46,697 bases of DNA, from the NCBI GenBank assembly GCA_003167255.1, contig PMTR01000165.1:1168-47864 (forward strand), given 5' to 3'. This document shows, one piece after another, positions 8,593-17,333 of this stretch; the first letter of the stretch is position 1, and each line of letters starts with the position of its first letter. The DNA comes from Bryobacterales bacterium. Its GTDB lineage: Bacteria; Acidobacteriota; Terriglobia; Bryobacterales; Bryobacteraceae. Position numbers and translations under genes: made by a program. The notes below the pieces were generated by a model. That model saw only the letters and a list, made by a program, of their open reading frames with translations. It did not search any database and had not been told where the DNA came from.

Positions 8593-9927
8593 TCAGATGT
8601 GATCATTCGCACATCGGAACCCGACTATCGGCTCGGCATCGTCATTCGGATACGCGGCCCTGTGGGAAACACGAATGGTTGCCGCATCGCCGTCCCAGAA
8701 TCCTCCCCGAGCCACCGCGGATGCATTTGAAGCAAGCGGTTGTTCTACGCCTGCGCCGGCCGCCGGAGACGTCAGGTCATACTTGTTGTAGTAGCGGTCC
8801 AGCACCCACTCGGAAACGTTTCCAAGCATGTCGAAGAGTCCGTACGCATTCGGCCTCTTGGTACCGGCCGCGTGCGGGGCACCGCCGCTATTGTCCGCGT
8901 ACCAGGCGATCGCCGGCACTACTCCGTAATAGGCGCCGGTTTGGCCTCCGCGGGCGGCGTATTCCCACTCCGCCTCGGACGGCAACCGCCCGCCAACGGC
9001 GGCACAGTACGCCTTTGCTTCCACCCACGTTACGCTGCTGACCGGCAGCTTGGCGTCACCCTGCGGGGCCTTGACTCTGTTTCGCCCAGCGAACTTCCGA
9101 TATGCACCGATCGTGGTTTCGGTGCGAGCCAGCCAAAAGCCCTTCTCGATTTCGACCGGGTGCGCCGGTTTTTCATCATCCGCGCACTGGCTATCTCCCG
9201 CGGAGCAGCCCATGGTGAACGTACCCGAAGGTATCCAAACATACTCCTCGCCATCTGCCGGGTTGAGCCACATCTTTCCGACATGGTCCGGCGCCTCTAC
9301 TTTCCCGACAGTATCTGTTTTCGCCGTGCTGTCTGTCTTCGAAGTGCCTTCCACTTTGTCCGTGCTATCTTTCGTACTGTTCGTAATCCTCGTGGTTACC
9401 GCCGGCGATTGCGGCCACTTCCAGTAAGCCACGGCCCCCAGACCGAGCAGCGCCAACGCAGCCAGCGTAAGGAGCCTGGCATTCCGGCCTGGCAGTTGAC
9501 GCGGCGCCGGCTTCACGGGCACTTCGCCTTGAAGCGCCGACTTGACCGCGCCCACAAGCCGTTTCAAATTCTCGTCTGTGCAGCCATCCCGCGCGTCCAG
9601 CCACTGAGCCATCGACAGGAAATAGTCCAGATCCTTCGACAGAGGAACGGATGCAATTCGAAAGGGCACAATTCGCTTCCTGTCATTGAAGGCATGGCCG
9701 ATCTCAGTGAGGATGTGTGGAGACGCCACGGCGTGCCCGGTCAGAACCAGCACCACCACGATTGACGAAGCCAGGGCATCCACAATCGCGGCGGGATAGT
9801 CCGTGCCCGGCTGGACGTCCCTGGGCGCGATCCAGCAGCTAATGTCAGCGGACTCCAGAGCCGCGCACATGGGTTCGGCGATGGCCGCGTCAACCGACGA
9901 GTAACTGATGAAGACCTGATGCGCCAT
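8593..9927 (-). CDS. TIR domain - membrane segment - FGE/SUMF1-fold protein
   Basis: 444 residues. The TIR domain (1-~130) starts HQVFISYSSVDA and has CWIAPRDVQPGTDY. E75 in SPHILTEIGHAF sits at the catalytic glutamate position of NAD-cleaving TIRs. A single membrane helix follows (about 151-169) and then a Thr/Ser/Lys/Asp-rich linker (180-210). An FGE-sulfatase domain (about 218-440) has WIPSGTFTMG, LPSEAEWEYAARGG, GLFDMLGNVSEW and a C-terminal GFRC. The paired cysteines of active formylglycine-generating enzyme (G-S-F-x-C-x4-C) are absent (GGFWDGDAATIRVSHRAAYP), so the C-type-lectin fold is probably a binding module, likely outside the cell. First gene of the operon with the LSDAT-SLATT gene. 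Confidence 0.85.
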   Translation of the reverse strand: MAHQVFISYSSVDAAIAEPMCAALESADISCWIAPRDVQPGTDYPAAIVDALASSIVVVLVLTGHAVASPHILTEIGHAFNDRKRIVPFRIASVPLSKDLDYFLSMAQWLDARDGCTDENLKRLVGAVKSALQGEVPVKPAPRQLPGRNARLLTLAALALLGLGAVAYWKWPQSPAVTTRITNSTKDSTDKVEGTSKTDSTAKTDTVGKVEAPDHVGKMWLNPADGEEYVWIPSGTFTMGCSAGDSQCADDEKPAHPVEIEKGFWLARTETTIGAYRKFAGRNRVKAPQGDAKLPVSSVTWVEAKAYCAAVGGRLPSEAEWEYAARGGQTGAYYGVVPAIAWYADNSGGAPHAAGTKRPNAYGLFDMLGNVSEWVLDRYYNKYDLTSPAAGAGVEQPLASNASAVARGGFWDGDAATIRVSHRAAYPNDDAEPIVGFRCANDHI

Positions 9928-9969
9928 TTGTGCGTTCTTGATTATGCAAGCATATCCTGGAGTCCCGGC

Positions 9970-9983
9970 GTGCGTTTGCGCAC
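9970..9983. promoter_or_regulatory. Perfect inverted repeat in a divergent promoter region
   Basis: GTGCG-TTTG-CGCAC lies between the divergent TIR and flavoenzyme genes, next to minus-strand GATAAT- and CATAAT-like -10 boxes. A plus-strand -10-like TACAAT is at 10025-10030. It is a candidate operator; no regulator gene is nearby. Confidence 0.3.
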
Positions 9984-10066
9984 ATTATCCCATATCGCCG
10001 CGCTCCAAAAGCTCCTGTCTGGGATACAATACTACCCACTGCGACCCCTGGCGGAGGAGGGACTTC

Positions 10067-11422
10067 TTGCCTGAAACGACTGTTACCAATTGGTTTGGGG
10101 ATATAGTGACGCACCCGCAAGTGGTGGTGGAAGCGGCGTCGGTTGACGATATCGTCTCGGTTCTGAAGAACCCGAATCAGTATCCATCCCCGGTTCGGGC
10201 GGTCGGCTCCTATCATTCCACCTCACCCTGCGGTTCCGCCGATGGCGGCACCATCATCAAGATGTCCAAGATGAACCGGATTCTGGAGATCACCCCGGAC
10301 ACCGTCACGGTGGAGGCGGGAGCGATCTACATCGATATTGCGGCGGCCCTCGCGGAAAAGCGGCTGCAGTTTCACGTCAACACGGAAATCGGTAGTCTGT
10401 CGGCGGGCAGTGCGGCCTGCGCCGGGACCAAGGACGCTTCCATGCCGGGCGAGTTTGGGCAGGTCGGCTCGTACGTCTGCGGCATCAAGATGGTCCTCGC
10501 GTCGGGCGATCTTTTGGAGATCACCGACAGTCAGCCGGAACTGATGCGGACGGTGCGATCCAGTTATGGCACTTTCGGAATCGTCTACCAGGTGACCTTC
10601 CGCGTGCGCCCCGTCGCGCCCCTGTCCGTGCGGCATGAGAATTATTCGTTACAGGACTTCACCGCCAATCTACCGGCGCTCAAGGCCGGAGGCGAATCCT
10701 TGATGTTTTACATCTTCCCCTTCGATGGCCAGATCACCGTGGAGTTTCGGCACTACAACCCGGGCGCCGATGGGGACCCGAATCGCGCCCTATGGCCGCT
10801 CCGGAACTATTTGTGGGCTACGGCCGGCCCCGCCGTCTGCGCCCAGGCGGGACGAGACATCGCGGATCTGACCATTCGCTACCAGGTGATCGACGCGTTC
10901 AATGCCCTGTGGCGGCTCAAACTCACGGTGCTGATGAAAAGCGACAATACCGTGGCGGCCGACCAGATTATCCGATACCCCGCGGTGGCAGGCGCCAGCC
11001 GTTACACCTTCAGTCTGTGGGCGTTTCCCGAGGAGGCTTACCCCCAGGTGATGTCGGATTGTTTTGATTTCTGCCGCAAGTATTACACCGACACGGGCTA
11101 CCGCAGTGACATGCTGTTCGTCGGATACCGTGTCACTCAGGACCAGAATTCCCTGCTGTCCTATTCGTACGACGGCAACGCCATGACCATCGATCCGGTT
11201 TCCACGGCAAATCCCGGATGGGAGGCCTTCCTCATCGCGTACAACCAGTTTTGCAGCGATCACGGCGGAACTCCGCTGTTGAATCAAACCAAGGGCGTCA
11301 CCCGGCCGCAAGTGGAAAAGGCTCTGGGCAGTCGATGGCAGACTTTCGCGGACGCGCGCAAAACCTACGACCCCCAAGGCCGCCTCCTGAACGCGTTCTT
11401 CCGCGATCTGCTGGGCGAATAA
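10067..11422 (+). CDS. FAD-linked oxidoreductase, D-arabinono-lactone oxidase-like
   Basis: About 451 residues. I chose the TTG at 10067 because GGAGGAGGG ends five bases before it; upstream in-frame codons lack a site and homology. The N-terminal FAD_binding_4 (PP-loop) domain has PVRAVGSYHSTSPCGSADGG, where H in G-S-x-H-S matches the histidine that binds FAD covalently in aldonolactone oxidases, then VEAGAIYIDIAAALAEKR. The C-terminus ends ADARKTYDPQGRLLNAFFRD, like the F-D-P-x-G-x-x-L-N end of ALO proteins. It would oxidise a sugar lactone or similar alcohol and pass electrons to oxygen or a carrier. It lies 25 bases upstream of the GMC oxidoreductase, in one operon; together they suggest oxidation of a polyol, sugar or sterol-like compound. 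Confidence 0.75.
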   Translation: MPETTVTNWFGDIVTHPQVVVEAASVDDIVSVLKNPNQYPSPVRAVGSYHSTSPCGSADGGTIIKMSKMNRILEITPDTVTVEAGAIYIDIAAALAEKRLQFHVNTEIGSLSAGSAACAGTKDASMPGEFGQVGSYVCGIKMVLASGDLLEITDSQPELMRTVRSSYGTFGIVYQVTFRVRPVAPLSVRHENYSLQDFTANLPALKAGGESLMFYIFPFDGQITVEFRHYNPGADGDPNRALWPLRNYLWATAGPAVCAQAGRDIADLTIRYQVIDAFNALWRLKLTVLMKSDNTVAADQIIRYPAVAGASRYTFSLWAFPEEAYPQVMSDCFDFCRKYYTDTGYRSDMLFVGYRVTQDQNSLLSYSYDGNAMTIDPVSTANPGWEAFLIAYNQFCSDHGGTPLLNQTKGVTRPQVEKALGSRWQTFADARKTYDPQGRLLNAFFRDLLGE

Positions 11423-11447
11423 GAAGTCGAGAGCAATTGGAGGACTC

Positions 11448-14400
11448 ATGCTATCCACCCCGTGGGAACAACGGAAGAGCTCGTACGGCATCGTCATCAT
11501 CGGTTCGGGATACGGAGGCGCAATCGCGGCAGCCCGCCTGGCGGGCGCCACTCTGAATCCCAAGCCTTCTGTCTGCATTCTGGAGCGTGGCAAGGAGTGG
11601 AAACCGGGAGACTATCCCGAGTCGCTCCCCGACGTTCTGGCAGCCACCCGTGGCGATACCAACCCGCTGGGTCTTTACGAGCTCCTGAACTATGCCGATA
11701 TCTCCGTGATCAAGGGTTCCGGTTTAGGCGGAACGTCGCTGATCAACGCCAACGTCGCGATTGTGCCCGATCGCGAAGTCTTCGACCAGTTCAACTGGCC
11801 CACCACCATCAACTATGACGTGTTGCAGCCTTACTACCAGCGCGCCAGCCAGGTGCTCGCCTGCAATCCTCATCCGCGGGCGATGCAACTGGCGAAGATC
11901 CAGGCGCTCAGCCGCCGCGCCCAGGAACTGGGTGTGCCGCTGGAGGCACTGAACATCAACGTCAATTTCACCATTGATGGCCCAAACCCTTACGGAGTAC
12001 AGCAGAAGCCGTGCATCGACTGCGGCAATTGCGTGACCGGTTGCAACGTCGGGGCAAAGAACACGCTGTACATGAACTACCTCCCCATGGCCTGCCATGC
12101 CGGGGTCACGGTACACACGCAAACCAAGGTCGAATGGCTGGAGAAGCTCGCCACGGGCGGCTGGCGCATTCACTTAAAGCACGTGAATGACGATGGCGGC
12201 GGCAAGGAATCTACCCTGGACGCCGGCGAGGTGATCCTCTCCGCCGGTTCCTTGAACTCCACCGAAATCCTGCTGCGCTCGGAAATGCACGGGCTCTCCG
12301 TCTCTCCCGCGCTGGGCACCAAATTCAGTGGCAACGGCGATTTCTTCGGCCTTGCCTACAACGGAGACTACGAAACTGACGTGCTGGGCTACCCTGCCAG
12401 CCAGCCGCCCGCCGGAGGAGACTCTCCGGAACCCGGACCCAATATCGTCGGTCTGGTACATTACACCGCCGACCTGCCCGAATCCCAGCGTATTGCGGTG
12501 GAGGACTTTTCCATCCCCAGCTCATTTGTGCAGGCCTCCAAAGCGGCCTTCGGGCTGATTCGCGGCCAGAGCACCGTAGCCGGCAACCAACAGGCACAGG
12601 CCGCCCGCATGGCGAATGACATGAACCCATTGGATGCGCTGCACGATCCGAATGGAGCCATGAACCACTCCATGCTGTACCTGGTGATGGGCCACGATAA
12701 CGCGCGCGGCGTGATCCTCTTCGAAGCGCCGTTGACTGAGCCCGATGGCCGCATTCGCGTTTCGTGGGACAAGGCGGGGCAGCAGCAGATCTTCACCCGC
12801 ATGAACGAAGAGTTGCGCCGTCACGCGCGCTCGCTCGGCGCCAACTTCATCTCCAACCCCACCTGGAGCATGCTCAAGCTGGGCCACTTGATCACCGCGC
12901 ATCCCTTGGGGGGCTGCCCCATGGGAGACGATTACTGGCAGGGCGCCGTGGATCCGTTCCATCGCGTGTTCTCGGGCGACGGCAGCGTGCATCAGGGGCT
13001 GTACGTTACGGACGGCTCGGTAATTCCAAGCGCGCTCGGAGTGAACCCGCTCATGACCATTTCCGCATTGTCGGAGCGGTTCGTGGAGCGCAAGATCCAG
13101 CAGCTCGGCGGCACAGCCTACCCCGCACCCACCGTTTCCGTCGGCGCGGGCGCCATCGACGCCCTGGATGTTGCCGGCTATGACGAAGGCCAGCTCGAAG
13201 CGCTATTCCGCCGATGCCCTTCCATGGACATCGGGGTTCTCGTGAACCAGGGCGGCGCGCCGGTAATCGACATCGCCAGCCAGACCATTCGCAATGACCG
13301 CTACTGGAAGGGATTCTTCCCCCAAGGTCACGTCCTCAACGCGATGTCGTCGGCGATTTTCACCGGTTTCAAGAAAGAGTTTCACCAGCAGGGCAGCCAG
13401 TACACCGGCCTGACGAGCGACACCGACGGCCGCATTCAGGCGCGCAACAGCCTGGAGGTGGTGGATGCCGGTCATGGCGGCACGCTCGAAGCCGGCCGCT
13501 ACATCCTGCTGCGCTACCTCGATCCCCCATGGCAAGGCTTCTACGACGTGTTCAAGGTGATCAATCAGGACCTGCTGATTGGCCGCGTGTACCTCGGCGA
13601 ATATCCCAATGGCGCGCGGGTATTCACTTTTCCCATGACGCGCCGCTACAGTTTCGCGGCGATGACCGCCGACGATCACGCACAGTTGTTCGCGAGCGCA
13701 GCCGTTCCCACACCGGCCGGAGTGGATGGAGTCTGGCGCATGGACGTGATTTCCAACGCCAACCAGGCCGCCGGAATCGCCTATTTGCAGTTCTCCAACA
13801 AACCCGACGGAACTTTTACGGCGCGCTACCAACTGATGGGGCTGATGGAAGGACTGGTGGCCCCGACTTTCTTCAACGACCATTTCCAGTTGAACGACTT
13901 TACGCCCTTTCACGATGAAATCCGCCAGGTCACCGCGAATTTTATGGTTGGCAAGTATGTGACCACGGCGCCGCCGGCCCTGGCTATGATGCTGGGGAAC
14001 TCCTCGCTGGGCCTGTTCCACACCGAGGCCGGCGGAAATTTCGGTTTCTATTACTTGCTCACCCGCATGGCCGGCGGGCAACTGCCCACCAATTCCCTGT
14101 GGCAACCGCTTCTGGATGTACAGCTTCCCGACGGCGTCGGCCTGACCTTCGACGAGCAAATGACCGGCTGGTATTTCCCGGGCAAGAGCACGCCCTCCGC
14201 CGGCCGTGACGGAGATCTCACGATAGCCAGCCTGATTCCCGCTTCCGGCGCTCCAGCAGGCGCGGTGGACTGCAGCTTTCAGGCGCACATGAGCGTGGAC
14301 GACGTGAATGACTTCATCGACGGCTATGAGCACGAGGCGGACCTTAGCGGGACCATCACCTTCGGCCAATTCGAAGGCAGCGGACCTTCGACCTTTGCTA

Positions 14401-14834
14401 TCGACGGATCTAACAGCCAGTTCCATTACCTGCGGATCAACCCGCAAACCGGCGAAGCCCAGATGGTGTATCACATCGAATTCCTCAACCCAGGTGGCCA
14501 GCGATACGCCCTGGATGGCGTCAAGTATATGCAGCGGGACAGCAGCGGAGGCCTTCGAAACATCGCCGAGATTCTGCAGGACTACACCACGCTTTATTGC
14601 CATGTGCACGAGTTGCTCCCCGGCGGAGCGACACGGGAACTCGGAATCGCGTACCTGAAGTTCCGGACCTTCGAAGACCTCGCCGCGGCGGCGAACCTCG
14701 CGGGATTCCTGGCTTCGTTTGAAGTCGCCGGAACCGACGATCCAGTTACGCAACTGCAAGCGCGGCTGCGATTCCTGTCGTTTACGGCGCAATTCGTCGA
14801 GCGCGAGTACGATCCGCTGGGCTTCGGAGTTTAG
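11448..14834 (+). CDS. GMC oxidoreductase (cholesterol-oxidase-like) with a large extra C-terminal region
   Basis: 1128 residues, about twice the family length. Residues 1-~560 are a GMC flavoenzyme. They have the FAD-binding VIIGSGYGGAIAAARLAG, GSGLGGTSLINANV, a cysteine cluster CIDCGNCVTGCNVGAKNTL (C-x2-C-x2-C-x3-C), HPLGGCPMG, and VTDGSVIPSALGVNPLMTI near the active-site end. The Cys-rich GAKN motif also occurs in cholesterol-oxidase relatives. Residues ~585-1128 have no domain I recognise. They look beta-rich, with two similar-looking stretches (YLQFSNKPDGTFTARYQLMG and AYLKFRTFEDLAAAANLAGF), and may be a lipocalin-like substrate domain. No signal peptide is visible. A GGAGG site lies five bases before the ATG. 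Substrate unknown. Confidence 0.8.
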   Translation: MLSTPWEQRKSSYGIVIIGSGYGGAIAAARLAGATLNPKPSVCILERGKEWKPGDYPESLPDVLAATRGDTNPLGLYELLNYADISVIKGSGLGGTSLINANVAIVPDREVFDQFNWPTTINYDVLQPYYQRASQVLACNPHPRAMQLAKIQALSRRAQELGVPLEALNINVNFTIDGPNPYGVQQKPCIDCGNCVTGCNVGAKNTLYMNYLPMACHAGVTVHTQTKVEWLEKLATGGWRIHLKHVNDDGGGKESTLDAGEVILSAGSLNSTEILLRSEMHGLSVSPALGTKFSGNGDFFGLAYNGDYETDVLGYPASQPPAGGDSPEPGPNIVGLVHYTADLPESQRIAVEDFSIPSSFVQASKAAFGLIRGQSTVAGNQQAQAARMANDMNPLDALHDPNGAMNHSMLYLVMGHDNARGVILFEAPLTEPDGRIRVSWDKAGQQQIFTRMNEELRRHARSLGANFISNPTWSMLKLGHLITAHPLGGCPMGDDYWQGAVDPFHRVFSGDGSVHQGLYVTDGSVIPSALGVNPLMTISALSERFVERKIQQLGGTAYPAPTVSVGAGAIDALDVAGYDEGQLEALFRRCPSMDIGVLVNQGGAPVIDIASQTIRNDRYWKGFFPQGHVLNAMSSAIFTGFKKEFHQQGSQYTGLTSDTDGRIQARNSLEVVDAGHGGTLEAGRYILLRYLDPPWQGFYDVFKVINQDLLIGRVYLGEYPNGARVFTFPMTRRYSFAAMTADDHAQLFASAAVPTPAGVDGVWRMDVISNANQAAGIAYLQFSNKPDGTFTARYQLMGLMEGLVAPTFFNDHFQLNDFTPFHDEIRQVTANFMVGKYVTTAPPALAMMLGNSSLGLFHTEAGGNFGFYYLLTRMAGGQLPTNSLWQPLLDVQLPDGVGLTFDEQMTGWYFPGKSTPSAGRDGDLTIASLIPASGAPAGAVDCSFQAHMSVDDVNDFIDGYEHEADLSGTITFGQFEGSGPSTFAIDGSNSQFHYLRINPQTGEAQMVYHIEFLNPGGQRYALDGVKYMQRDSSGGLRNIAEILQDYTTLYCHVHELLPGGATRELGIAYLKFRTFEDLAAAANLAGFLASFEVAGTDDPVTQLQARLRFLSFTAQFVEREYDPLGFGV

Positions 14835-14882
14835 CCGACGCAGACTTTACGCCCCGCTGTTTTCCGATTGGATAAGCGCGAG

Positions 14883-14907
14883 CCGTCGCTGAAAACAACA
14901 GCGACGG
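14883..14907. terminator. Strong hairpin after the GMC gene
   Basis: CCGTCGCTG-AAAACAA-CAGCGACGG forms a perfect 9-bp stem 48 bases after the GMC stop codon. It lies between convergent genes. It has no T-tract, so it is a likely but not certain terminator. Confidence 0.5.
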
Positions 14908-15057
14908 TGAAGCCGCGGACCCGCATCGAGCCTCATGCGCCGTGCCTTCTTCTCCGCGCTCCGGCTCCGCCGACACGTTGACGACCACGATCTCCGGCGA
15001 GCGTGATAGCAGCGGGGCAGCAACATAGTCGCGCCTCCAACGGAGCGCCACTTCCGA

Positions 15058-15791
15058 TCACGCCCCCTGGTACGGGCGGCGGAAATGGCCCCGTCGACTG
15101 CAAGGGCCGAACCGCAGCAGGACCAAGTCTCTGGCTACCTGAAACGGCGTAGTCACGCCGATCTTGGACGAACCTCCGGTGCGTTCAATCAGGCTGATGG
15201 GGACTTCGACGACCCGGGCGCCGCGGTCTTGCAGGGTCCAAACAACTCGGTTTCAAAGGTCCAGCCCCGGGAGTAAAACTCGACGCCTTCCACCAGCCGC
15301 CGGCGGATCAGCTTAAACGCGGCATTCACGCAGCGCACCCGCAATCCAAACAGCAGTTTGACAGACTGGTTGAAGACCGCCGATTGAAGCCGCCGCAGGC
15401 GGTTGCGCGATCCATTTACACGATAGCTGAGAACGGCGTCGTACTGGTCGAGCGGCAAGGCGAGCGCCGCATGCAGGGTTTCGAGCGCAAACGGCAGGTC
15501 GGGCGTCATAAGCCAGATCCAGTCCATCCTGGCGGCCCGATATCCCAACTGAATGGCGGCGCCGAAGCCGTTTCTGCGGCCTTCGTGAATCACGCGGACG
15601 CAGGGCAACTGTTCGGCCAGGCGATCGGCGATCCGGGCGGACCCGTCGGTGCTTCCACTCTCGATCACCAAAATCTCGAAAGCTGGCAGGCCACATCCCT
15701 CCAAGAAAACCGCCAGTGTTCGGAGCCCTTGTTCGAGGATAGCCTCCTCGTTGGAGACTGGGAAGACGACGGAGATCGAGGGGTGTTCCAT
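15058..15791 (-). pseudogene. GT2 glycosyltransferase with a one-base frameshift
   Basis: From the ATG at 15791 the frame encodes a dolichol-phosphate-mannose-synthase-like GT2: ISVVFPVSNEEAIL, LVIESGSTDGSARIADRLAE, RRNGFGAAIQLGYRAA, WIWLMTPDLPF and FKLIRRRLVEGVEF. After SRGWTFETEL the reading runs out of frame and stops at 15189. Skipping one frame near 15238-15246 restores WTLQDRGARVVEVPISLIER, TGGSSKIGVTTPFQVARDL and a stop at 15058, the expected family C-terminus. A single base appears to be missing, either a true mutation or a sequence error. The ATG overlaps the stop of the acetyltransferase (ATGA). It probably transferred the sugar made by the two upstream genes. Confidence 0.8.
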
Positions 15792-16285
15792 CAGGCCCCC
15801 GCGGAGGGCTGCCGCGCGCTAATGTACTCCGCCAATTCCTGGGCGGTAGAAAACCGCCGCAACACCCGAGCGGGGTTTCCCGCGACCACGGAAAGATCCG
15901 GAACATCTTTGGTGACCACCGCGCCGGCGCCGATGATCGCATGCGCGCCAATGGTGACACCTCCGACGATGGTCGCATTCGAACCGATGCTGGCAAACTG
16001 CCGCACCAGGGTCTTCCGGTAGACTACGTGCCGATCGGTACGGGGGTACAGATCGTTGGTGAACATCGCGCCATGCCCGACGAAGACGCTGTCTTCGAGC
16101 GTCACGGAGTGGCAGATGAACGAATGGCTTTCGATTACGCAGTGTTTTCCCACCACCACTCCCCGGGTGATCTCCACGAAGGGTCCGATGAAGCTGTCGT
16201 CGCCAATCTGGCAGCCAAACACGTTGACCAGGTCGCAATTGAAAATCCTCACGTTCCGGCCGAGCACTACGTCGGGATCCACCAT
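15791..16285 (-). CDS. Sugar N-acetyltransferase, left-handed beta-helix (WbpD/FdtC-like)
   Basis: 164 residues, nearly all hexapeptide repeats (VTLEDSVFVGHGAMFTND, IGSNATIVGGVTIGAHAIIG, AGAVVTKDVPDLSVVAGNPA). The family acetylates the amino group of a nucleotide-linked 3-amino sugar with acetyl-CoA. The motif GHGAMFTNDLYPR matches the G-x-x-x-x-F-T-N-x-x-x-P-R stretch of WbpD/FdtC-type enzymes. It is preceded by GGAGAGG. It follows the aminotransferase by 16 bases and overlaps the GT2 start, fitting a pathway of amination, N-acetylation and transfer. Confidence 0.8.
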   Translation of the reverse strand: MVDPDVVLGRNVRIFNCDLVNVFGCQIGDDSFIGPFVEITRGVVVGKHCVIESHSFICHSVTLEDSVFVGHGAMFTNDLYPRTDRHVVYRKTLVRQFASIGSNATIVGGVTIGAHAIIGAGAVVTKDVPDLSVVAGNPARVLRRFSTAQELAEYISARQPSAGA

Positions 16286-16301
16286 GGCAACCTCTCCACC
16301 T

Positions 16302-17333
16302 CTAGAAGGAATTGATCACCGAAATGATTTGCGTCACAACCGCTGATTCTAATTCAGGGTACATCGGCAGCGCGATCACTTCGCGGCAAAGCGCCTCTAC
16401 GTTGGCGAGGTGCAGGCCGCGGCAATCGCCAGCCAGCGGCTCCTGCCGATACAGGGGCAGCGGATAGTATATATTCGTCTGAATCCGGTGCTTATCCAGG
16501 TATTCCACCATGCGGTCGCGGTCTCGCGTCATCCGCGCCACAAAAACGTGATAGTTGGGGACGCCATCCGGAGGGATCGCCTGATGGGTGAAAAGGTCGC
16601 TGCGCAGTTCCGCCCGATAGCGAGCCGCTATGGAGCGGCGGACCTCATTCTGGCGGTCCAGGTATGGCAACTTACAGCGCAGAATCGCCGCCTGGAGCTC
16701 ATCCAACCGGCTGTTCACGCCGTGCACCACCATGTGGTCCTTATCCACCATGCCGTATGTGCGCCGCAGCCGGACGTTGCGGGCATATTTCGCATTGCTG
16801 GTGGCGACAGCGCCGCCGTCTCCATAGCCGCCGAGATTCTTGGTGGGGTAAAAGCTGAAGACACCAAGATCTCCCATGGCGCCGCACATCCGGCCTCCGG
16901 ACGAACTGCCGTGCGCCTGGGCGGCGTCTTCCACGATGGCGATGCGGCTGGGGATCAAAGACCGGAGGCGCCGGATGTCGACGGGATTCCCGAAAATGTG
17001 CACCGGCATCACAGCTTTGGTTCGCTCCGTCACCGCCGCCGCCACCCGGCCGATGTCCATGAGAAAGGTGTCGGCGCAAATATCGACAAACACCGGCCGG
17101 GCGCCGGCATCGACAATGGCCGCCACTGTGGGAATCGCCGTAAAGGGAGTGGTAATAACCTCGTCGCCGGACCCGACCCCGGCAGCCTGGAGCGCGAGGG
17201 TCAGCCCATCGGTGCCGTTGGCCACCCCGATGACGTGGTCCGCTCCAAGATAGCTGGCGAAAGCATCCTCGAATTGCTGCAGTTCTTCGGCAAGGATATA
17301 GCGGCAGGACCACCTCCGCCAAGTGCGACCCAA
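16302..17333 (-). CDS. DegT/DnrJ/EryC1/StrS sugar aminotransferase, N-terminus lost
   Basis: The protein from about R-Y-I-L-A-E-E-L on is a good DegT-family PLP enzyme: ANGTDGLTLALQAAGVGSGD, VMPVHIFGNP, IVEDAAQAHGS and FSFYPTKNLGGYGDGGA, where K is the PLP lysine. It would transaminate a dTDP- or UDP-4/3-keto sugar. The usual first ~35 residues, up to S-G-x-Y-I-L, are missing. In their place the DNA encodes, in another frame, the start of an SDR epimerase (17308-17400). The start at 17333 (TTG) is only the longest frame; a real start, if any, is unclear. A deletion seems to have joined two neighbouring genes, so activity is doubtful. Confidence 0.75.
   Translation of the reverse strand: MGRTWRRWSCRYILAEELQQFEDAFASYLGADHVIGVANGTDGLTLALQAAGVGSGDEVITTPFTAIPTVAAIVDAGARPVFVDICADTFLMDIGRVAAAVTERTKAVMPVHIFGNPVDIRRLRSLIPSRIAIVEDAAQAHGSSSGGRMCGAMGDLGVFSFYPTKNLGGYGDGGAVATSNAKYARNVRLRRTYGMVDKDHMVVHGVNSRLDELQAAILRCKLPYLDRQNEVRRSIAARYRAELRSDLFTHQAIPPDGVPNYHVFVARMTRDRDRMVEYLDKHRIQTNIYYPLPLYRQEPLAGDCRGLHLANVEALCREVIALPMYPELESAVVTQIISVINSF

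Noticed and set aside
8593-8800. Diversity-generating retroelement target at the 3' end of the TIR-FGE gene
   Set aside because: No reverse transcriptase and no second copy of the 3' end were found in the window; kept only as a whole-genome check.
8593-9270. FGE domain as an active sulfatase-activating enzyme
   Set aside because: The catalytic cysteine pair is absent and no sulfatase gene is nearby.
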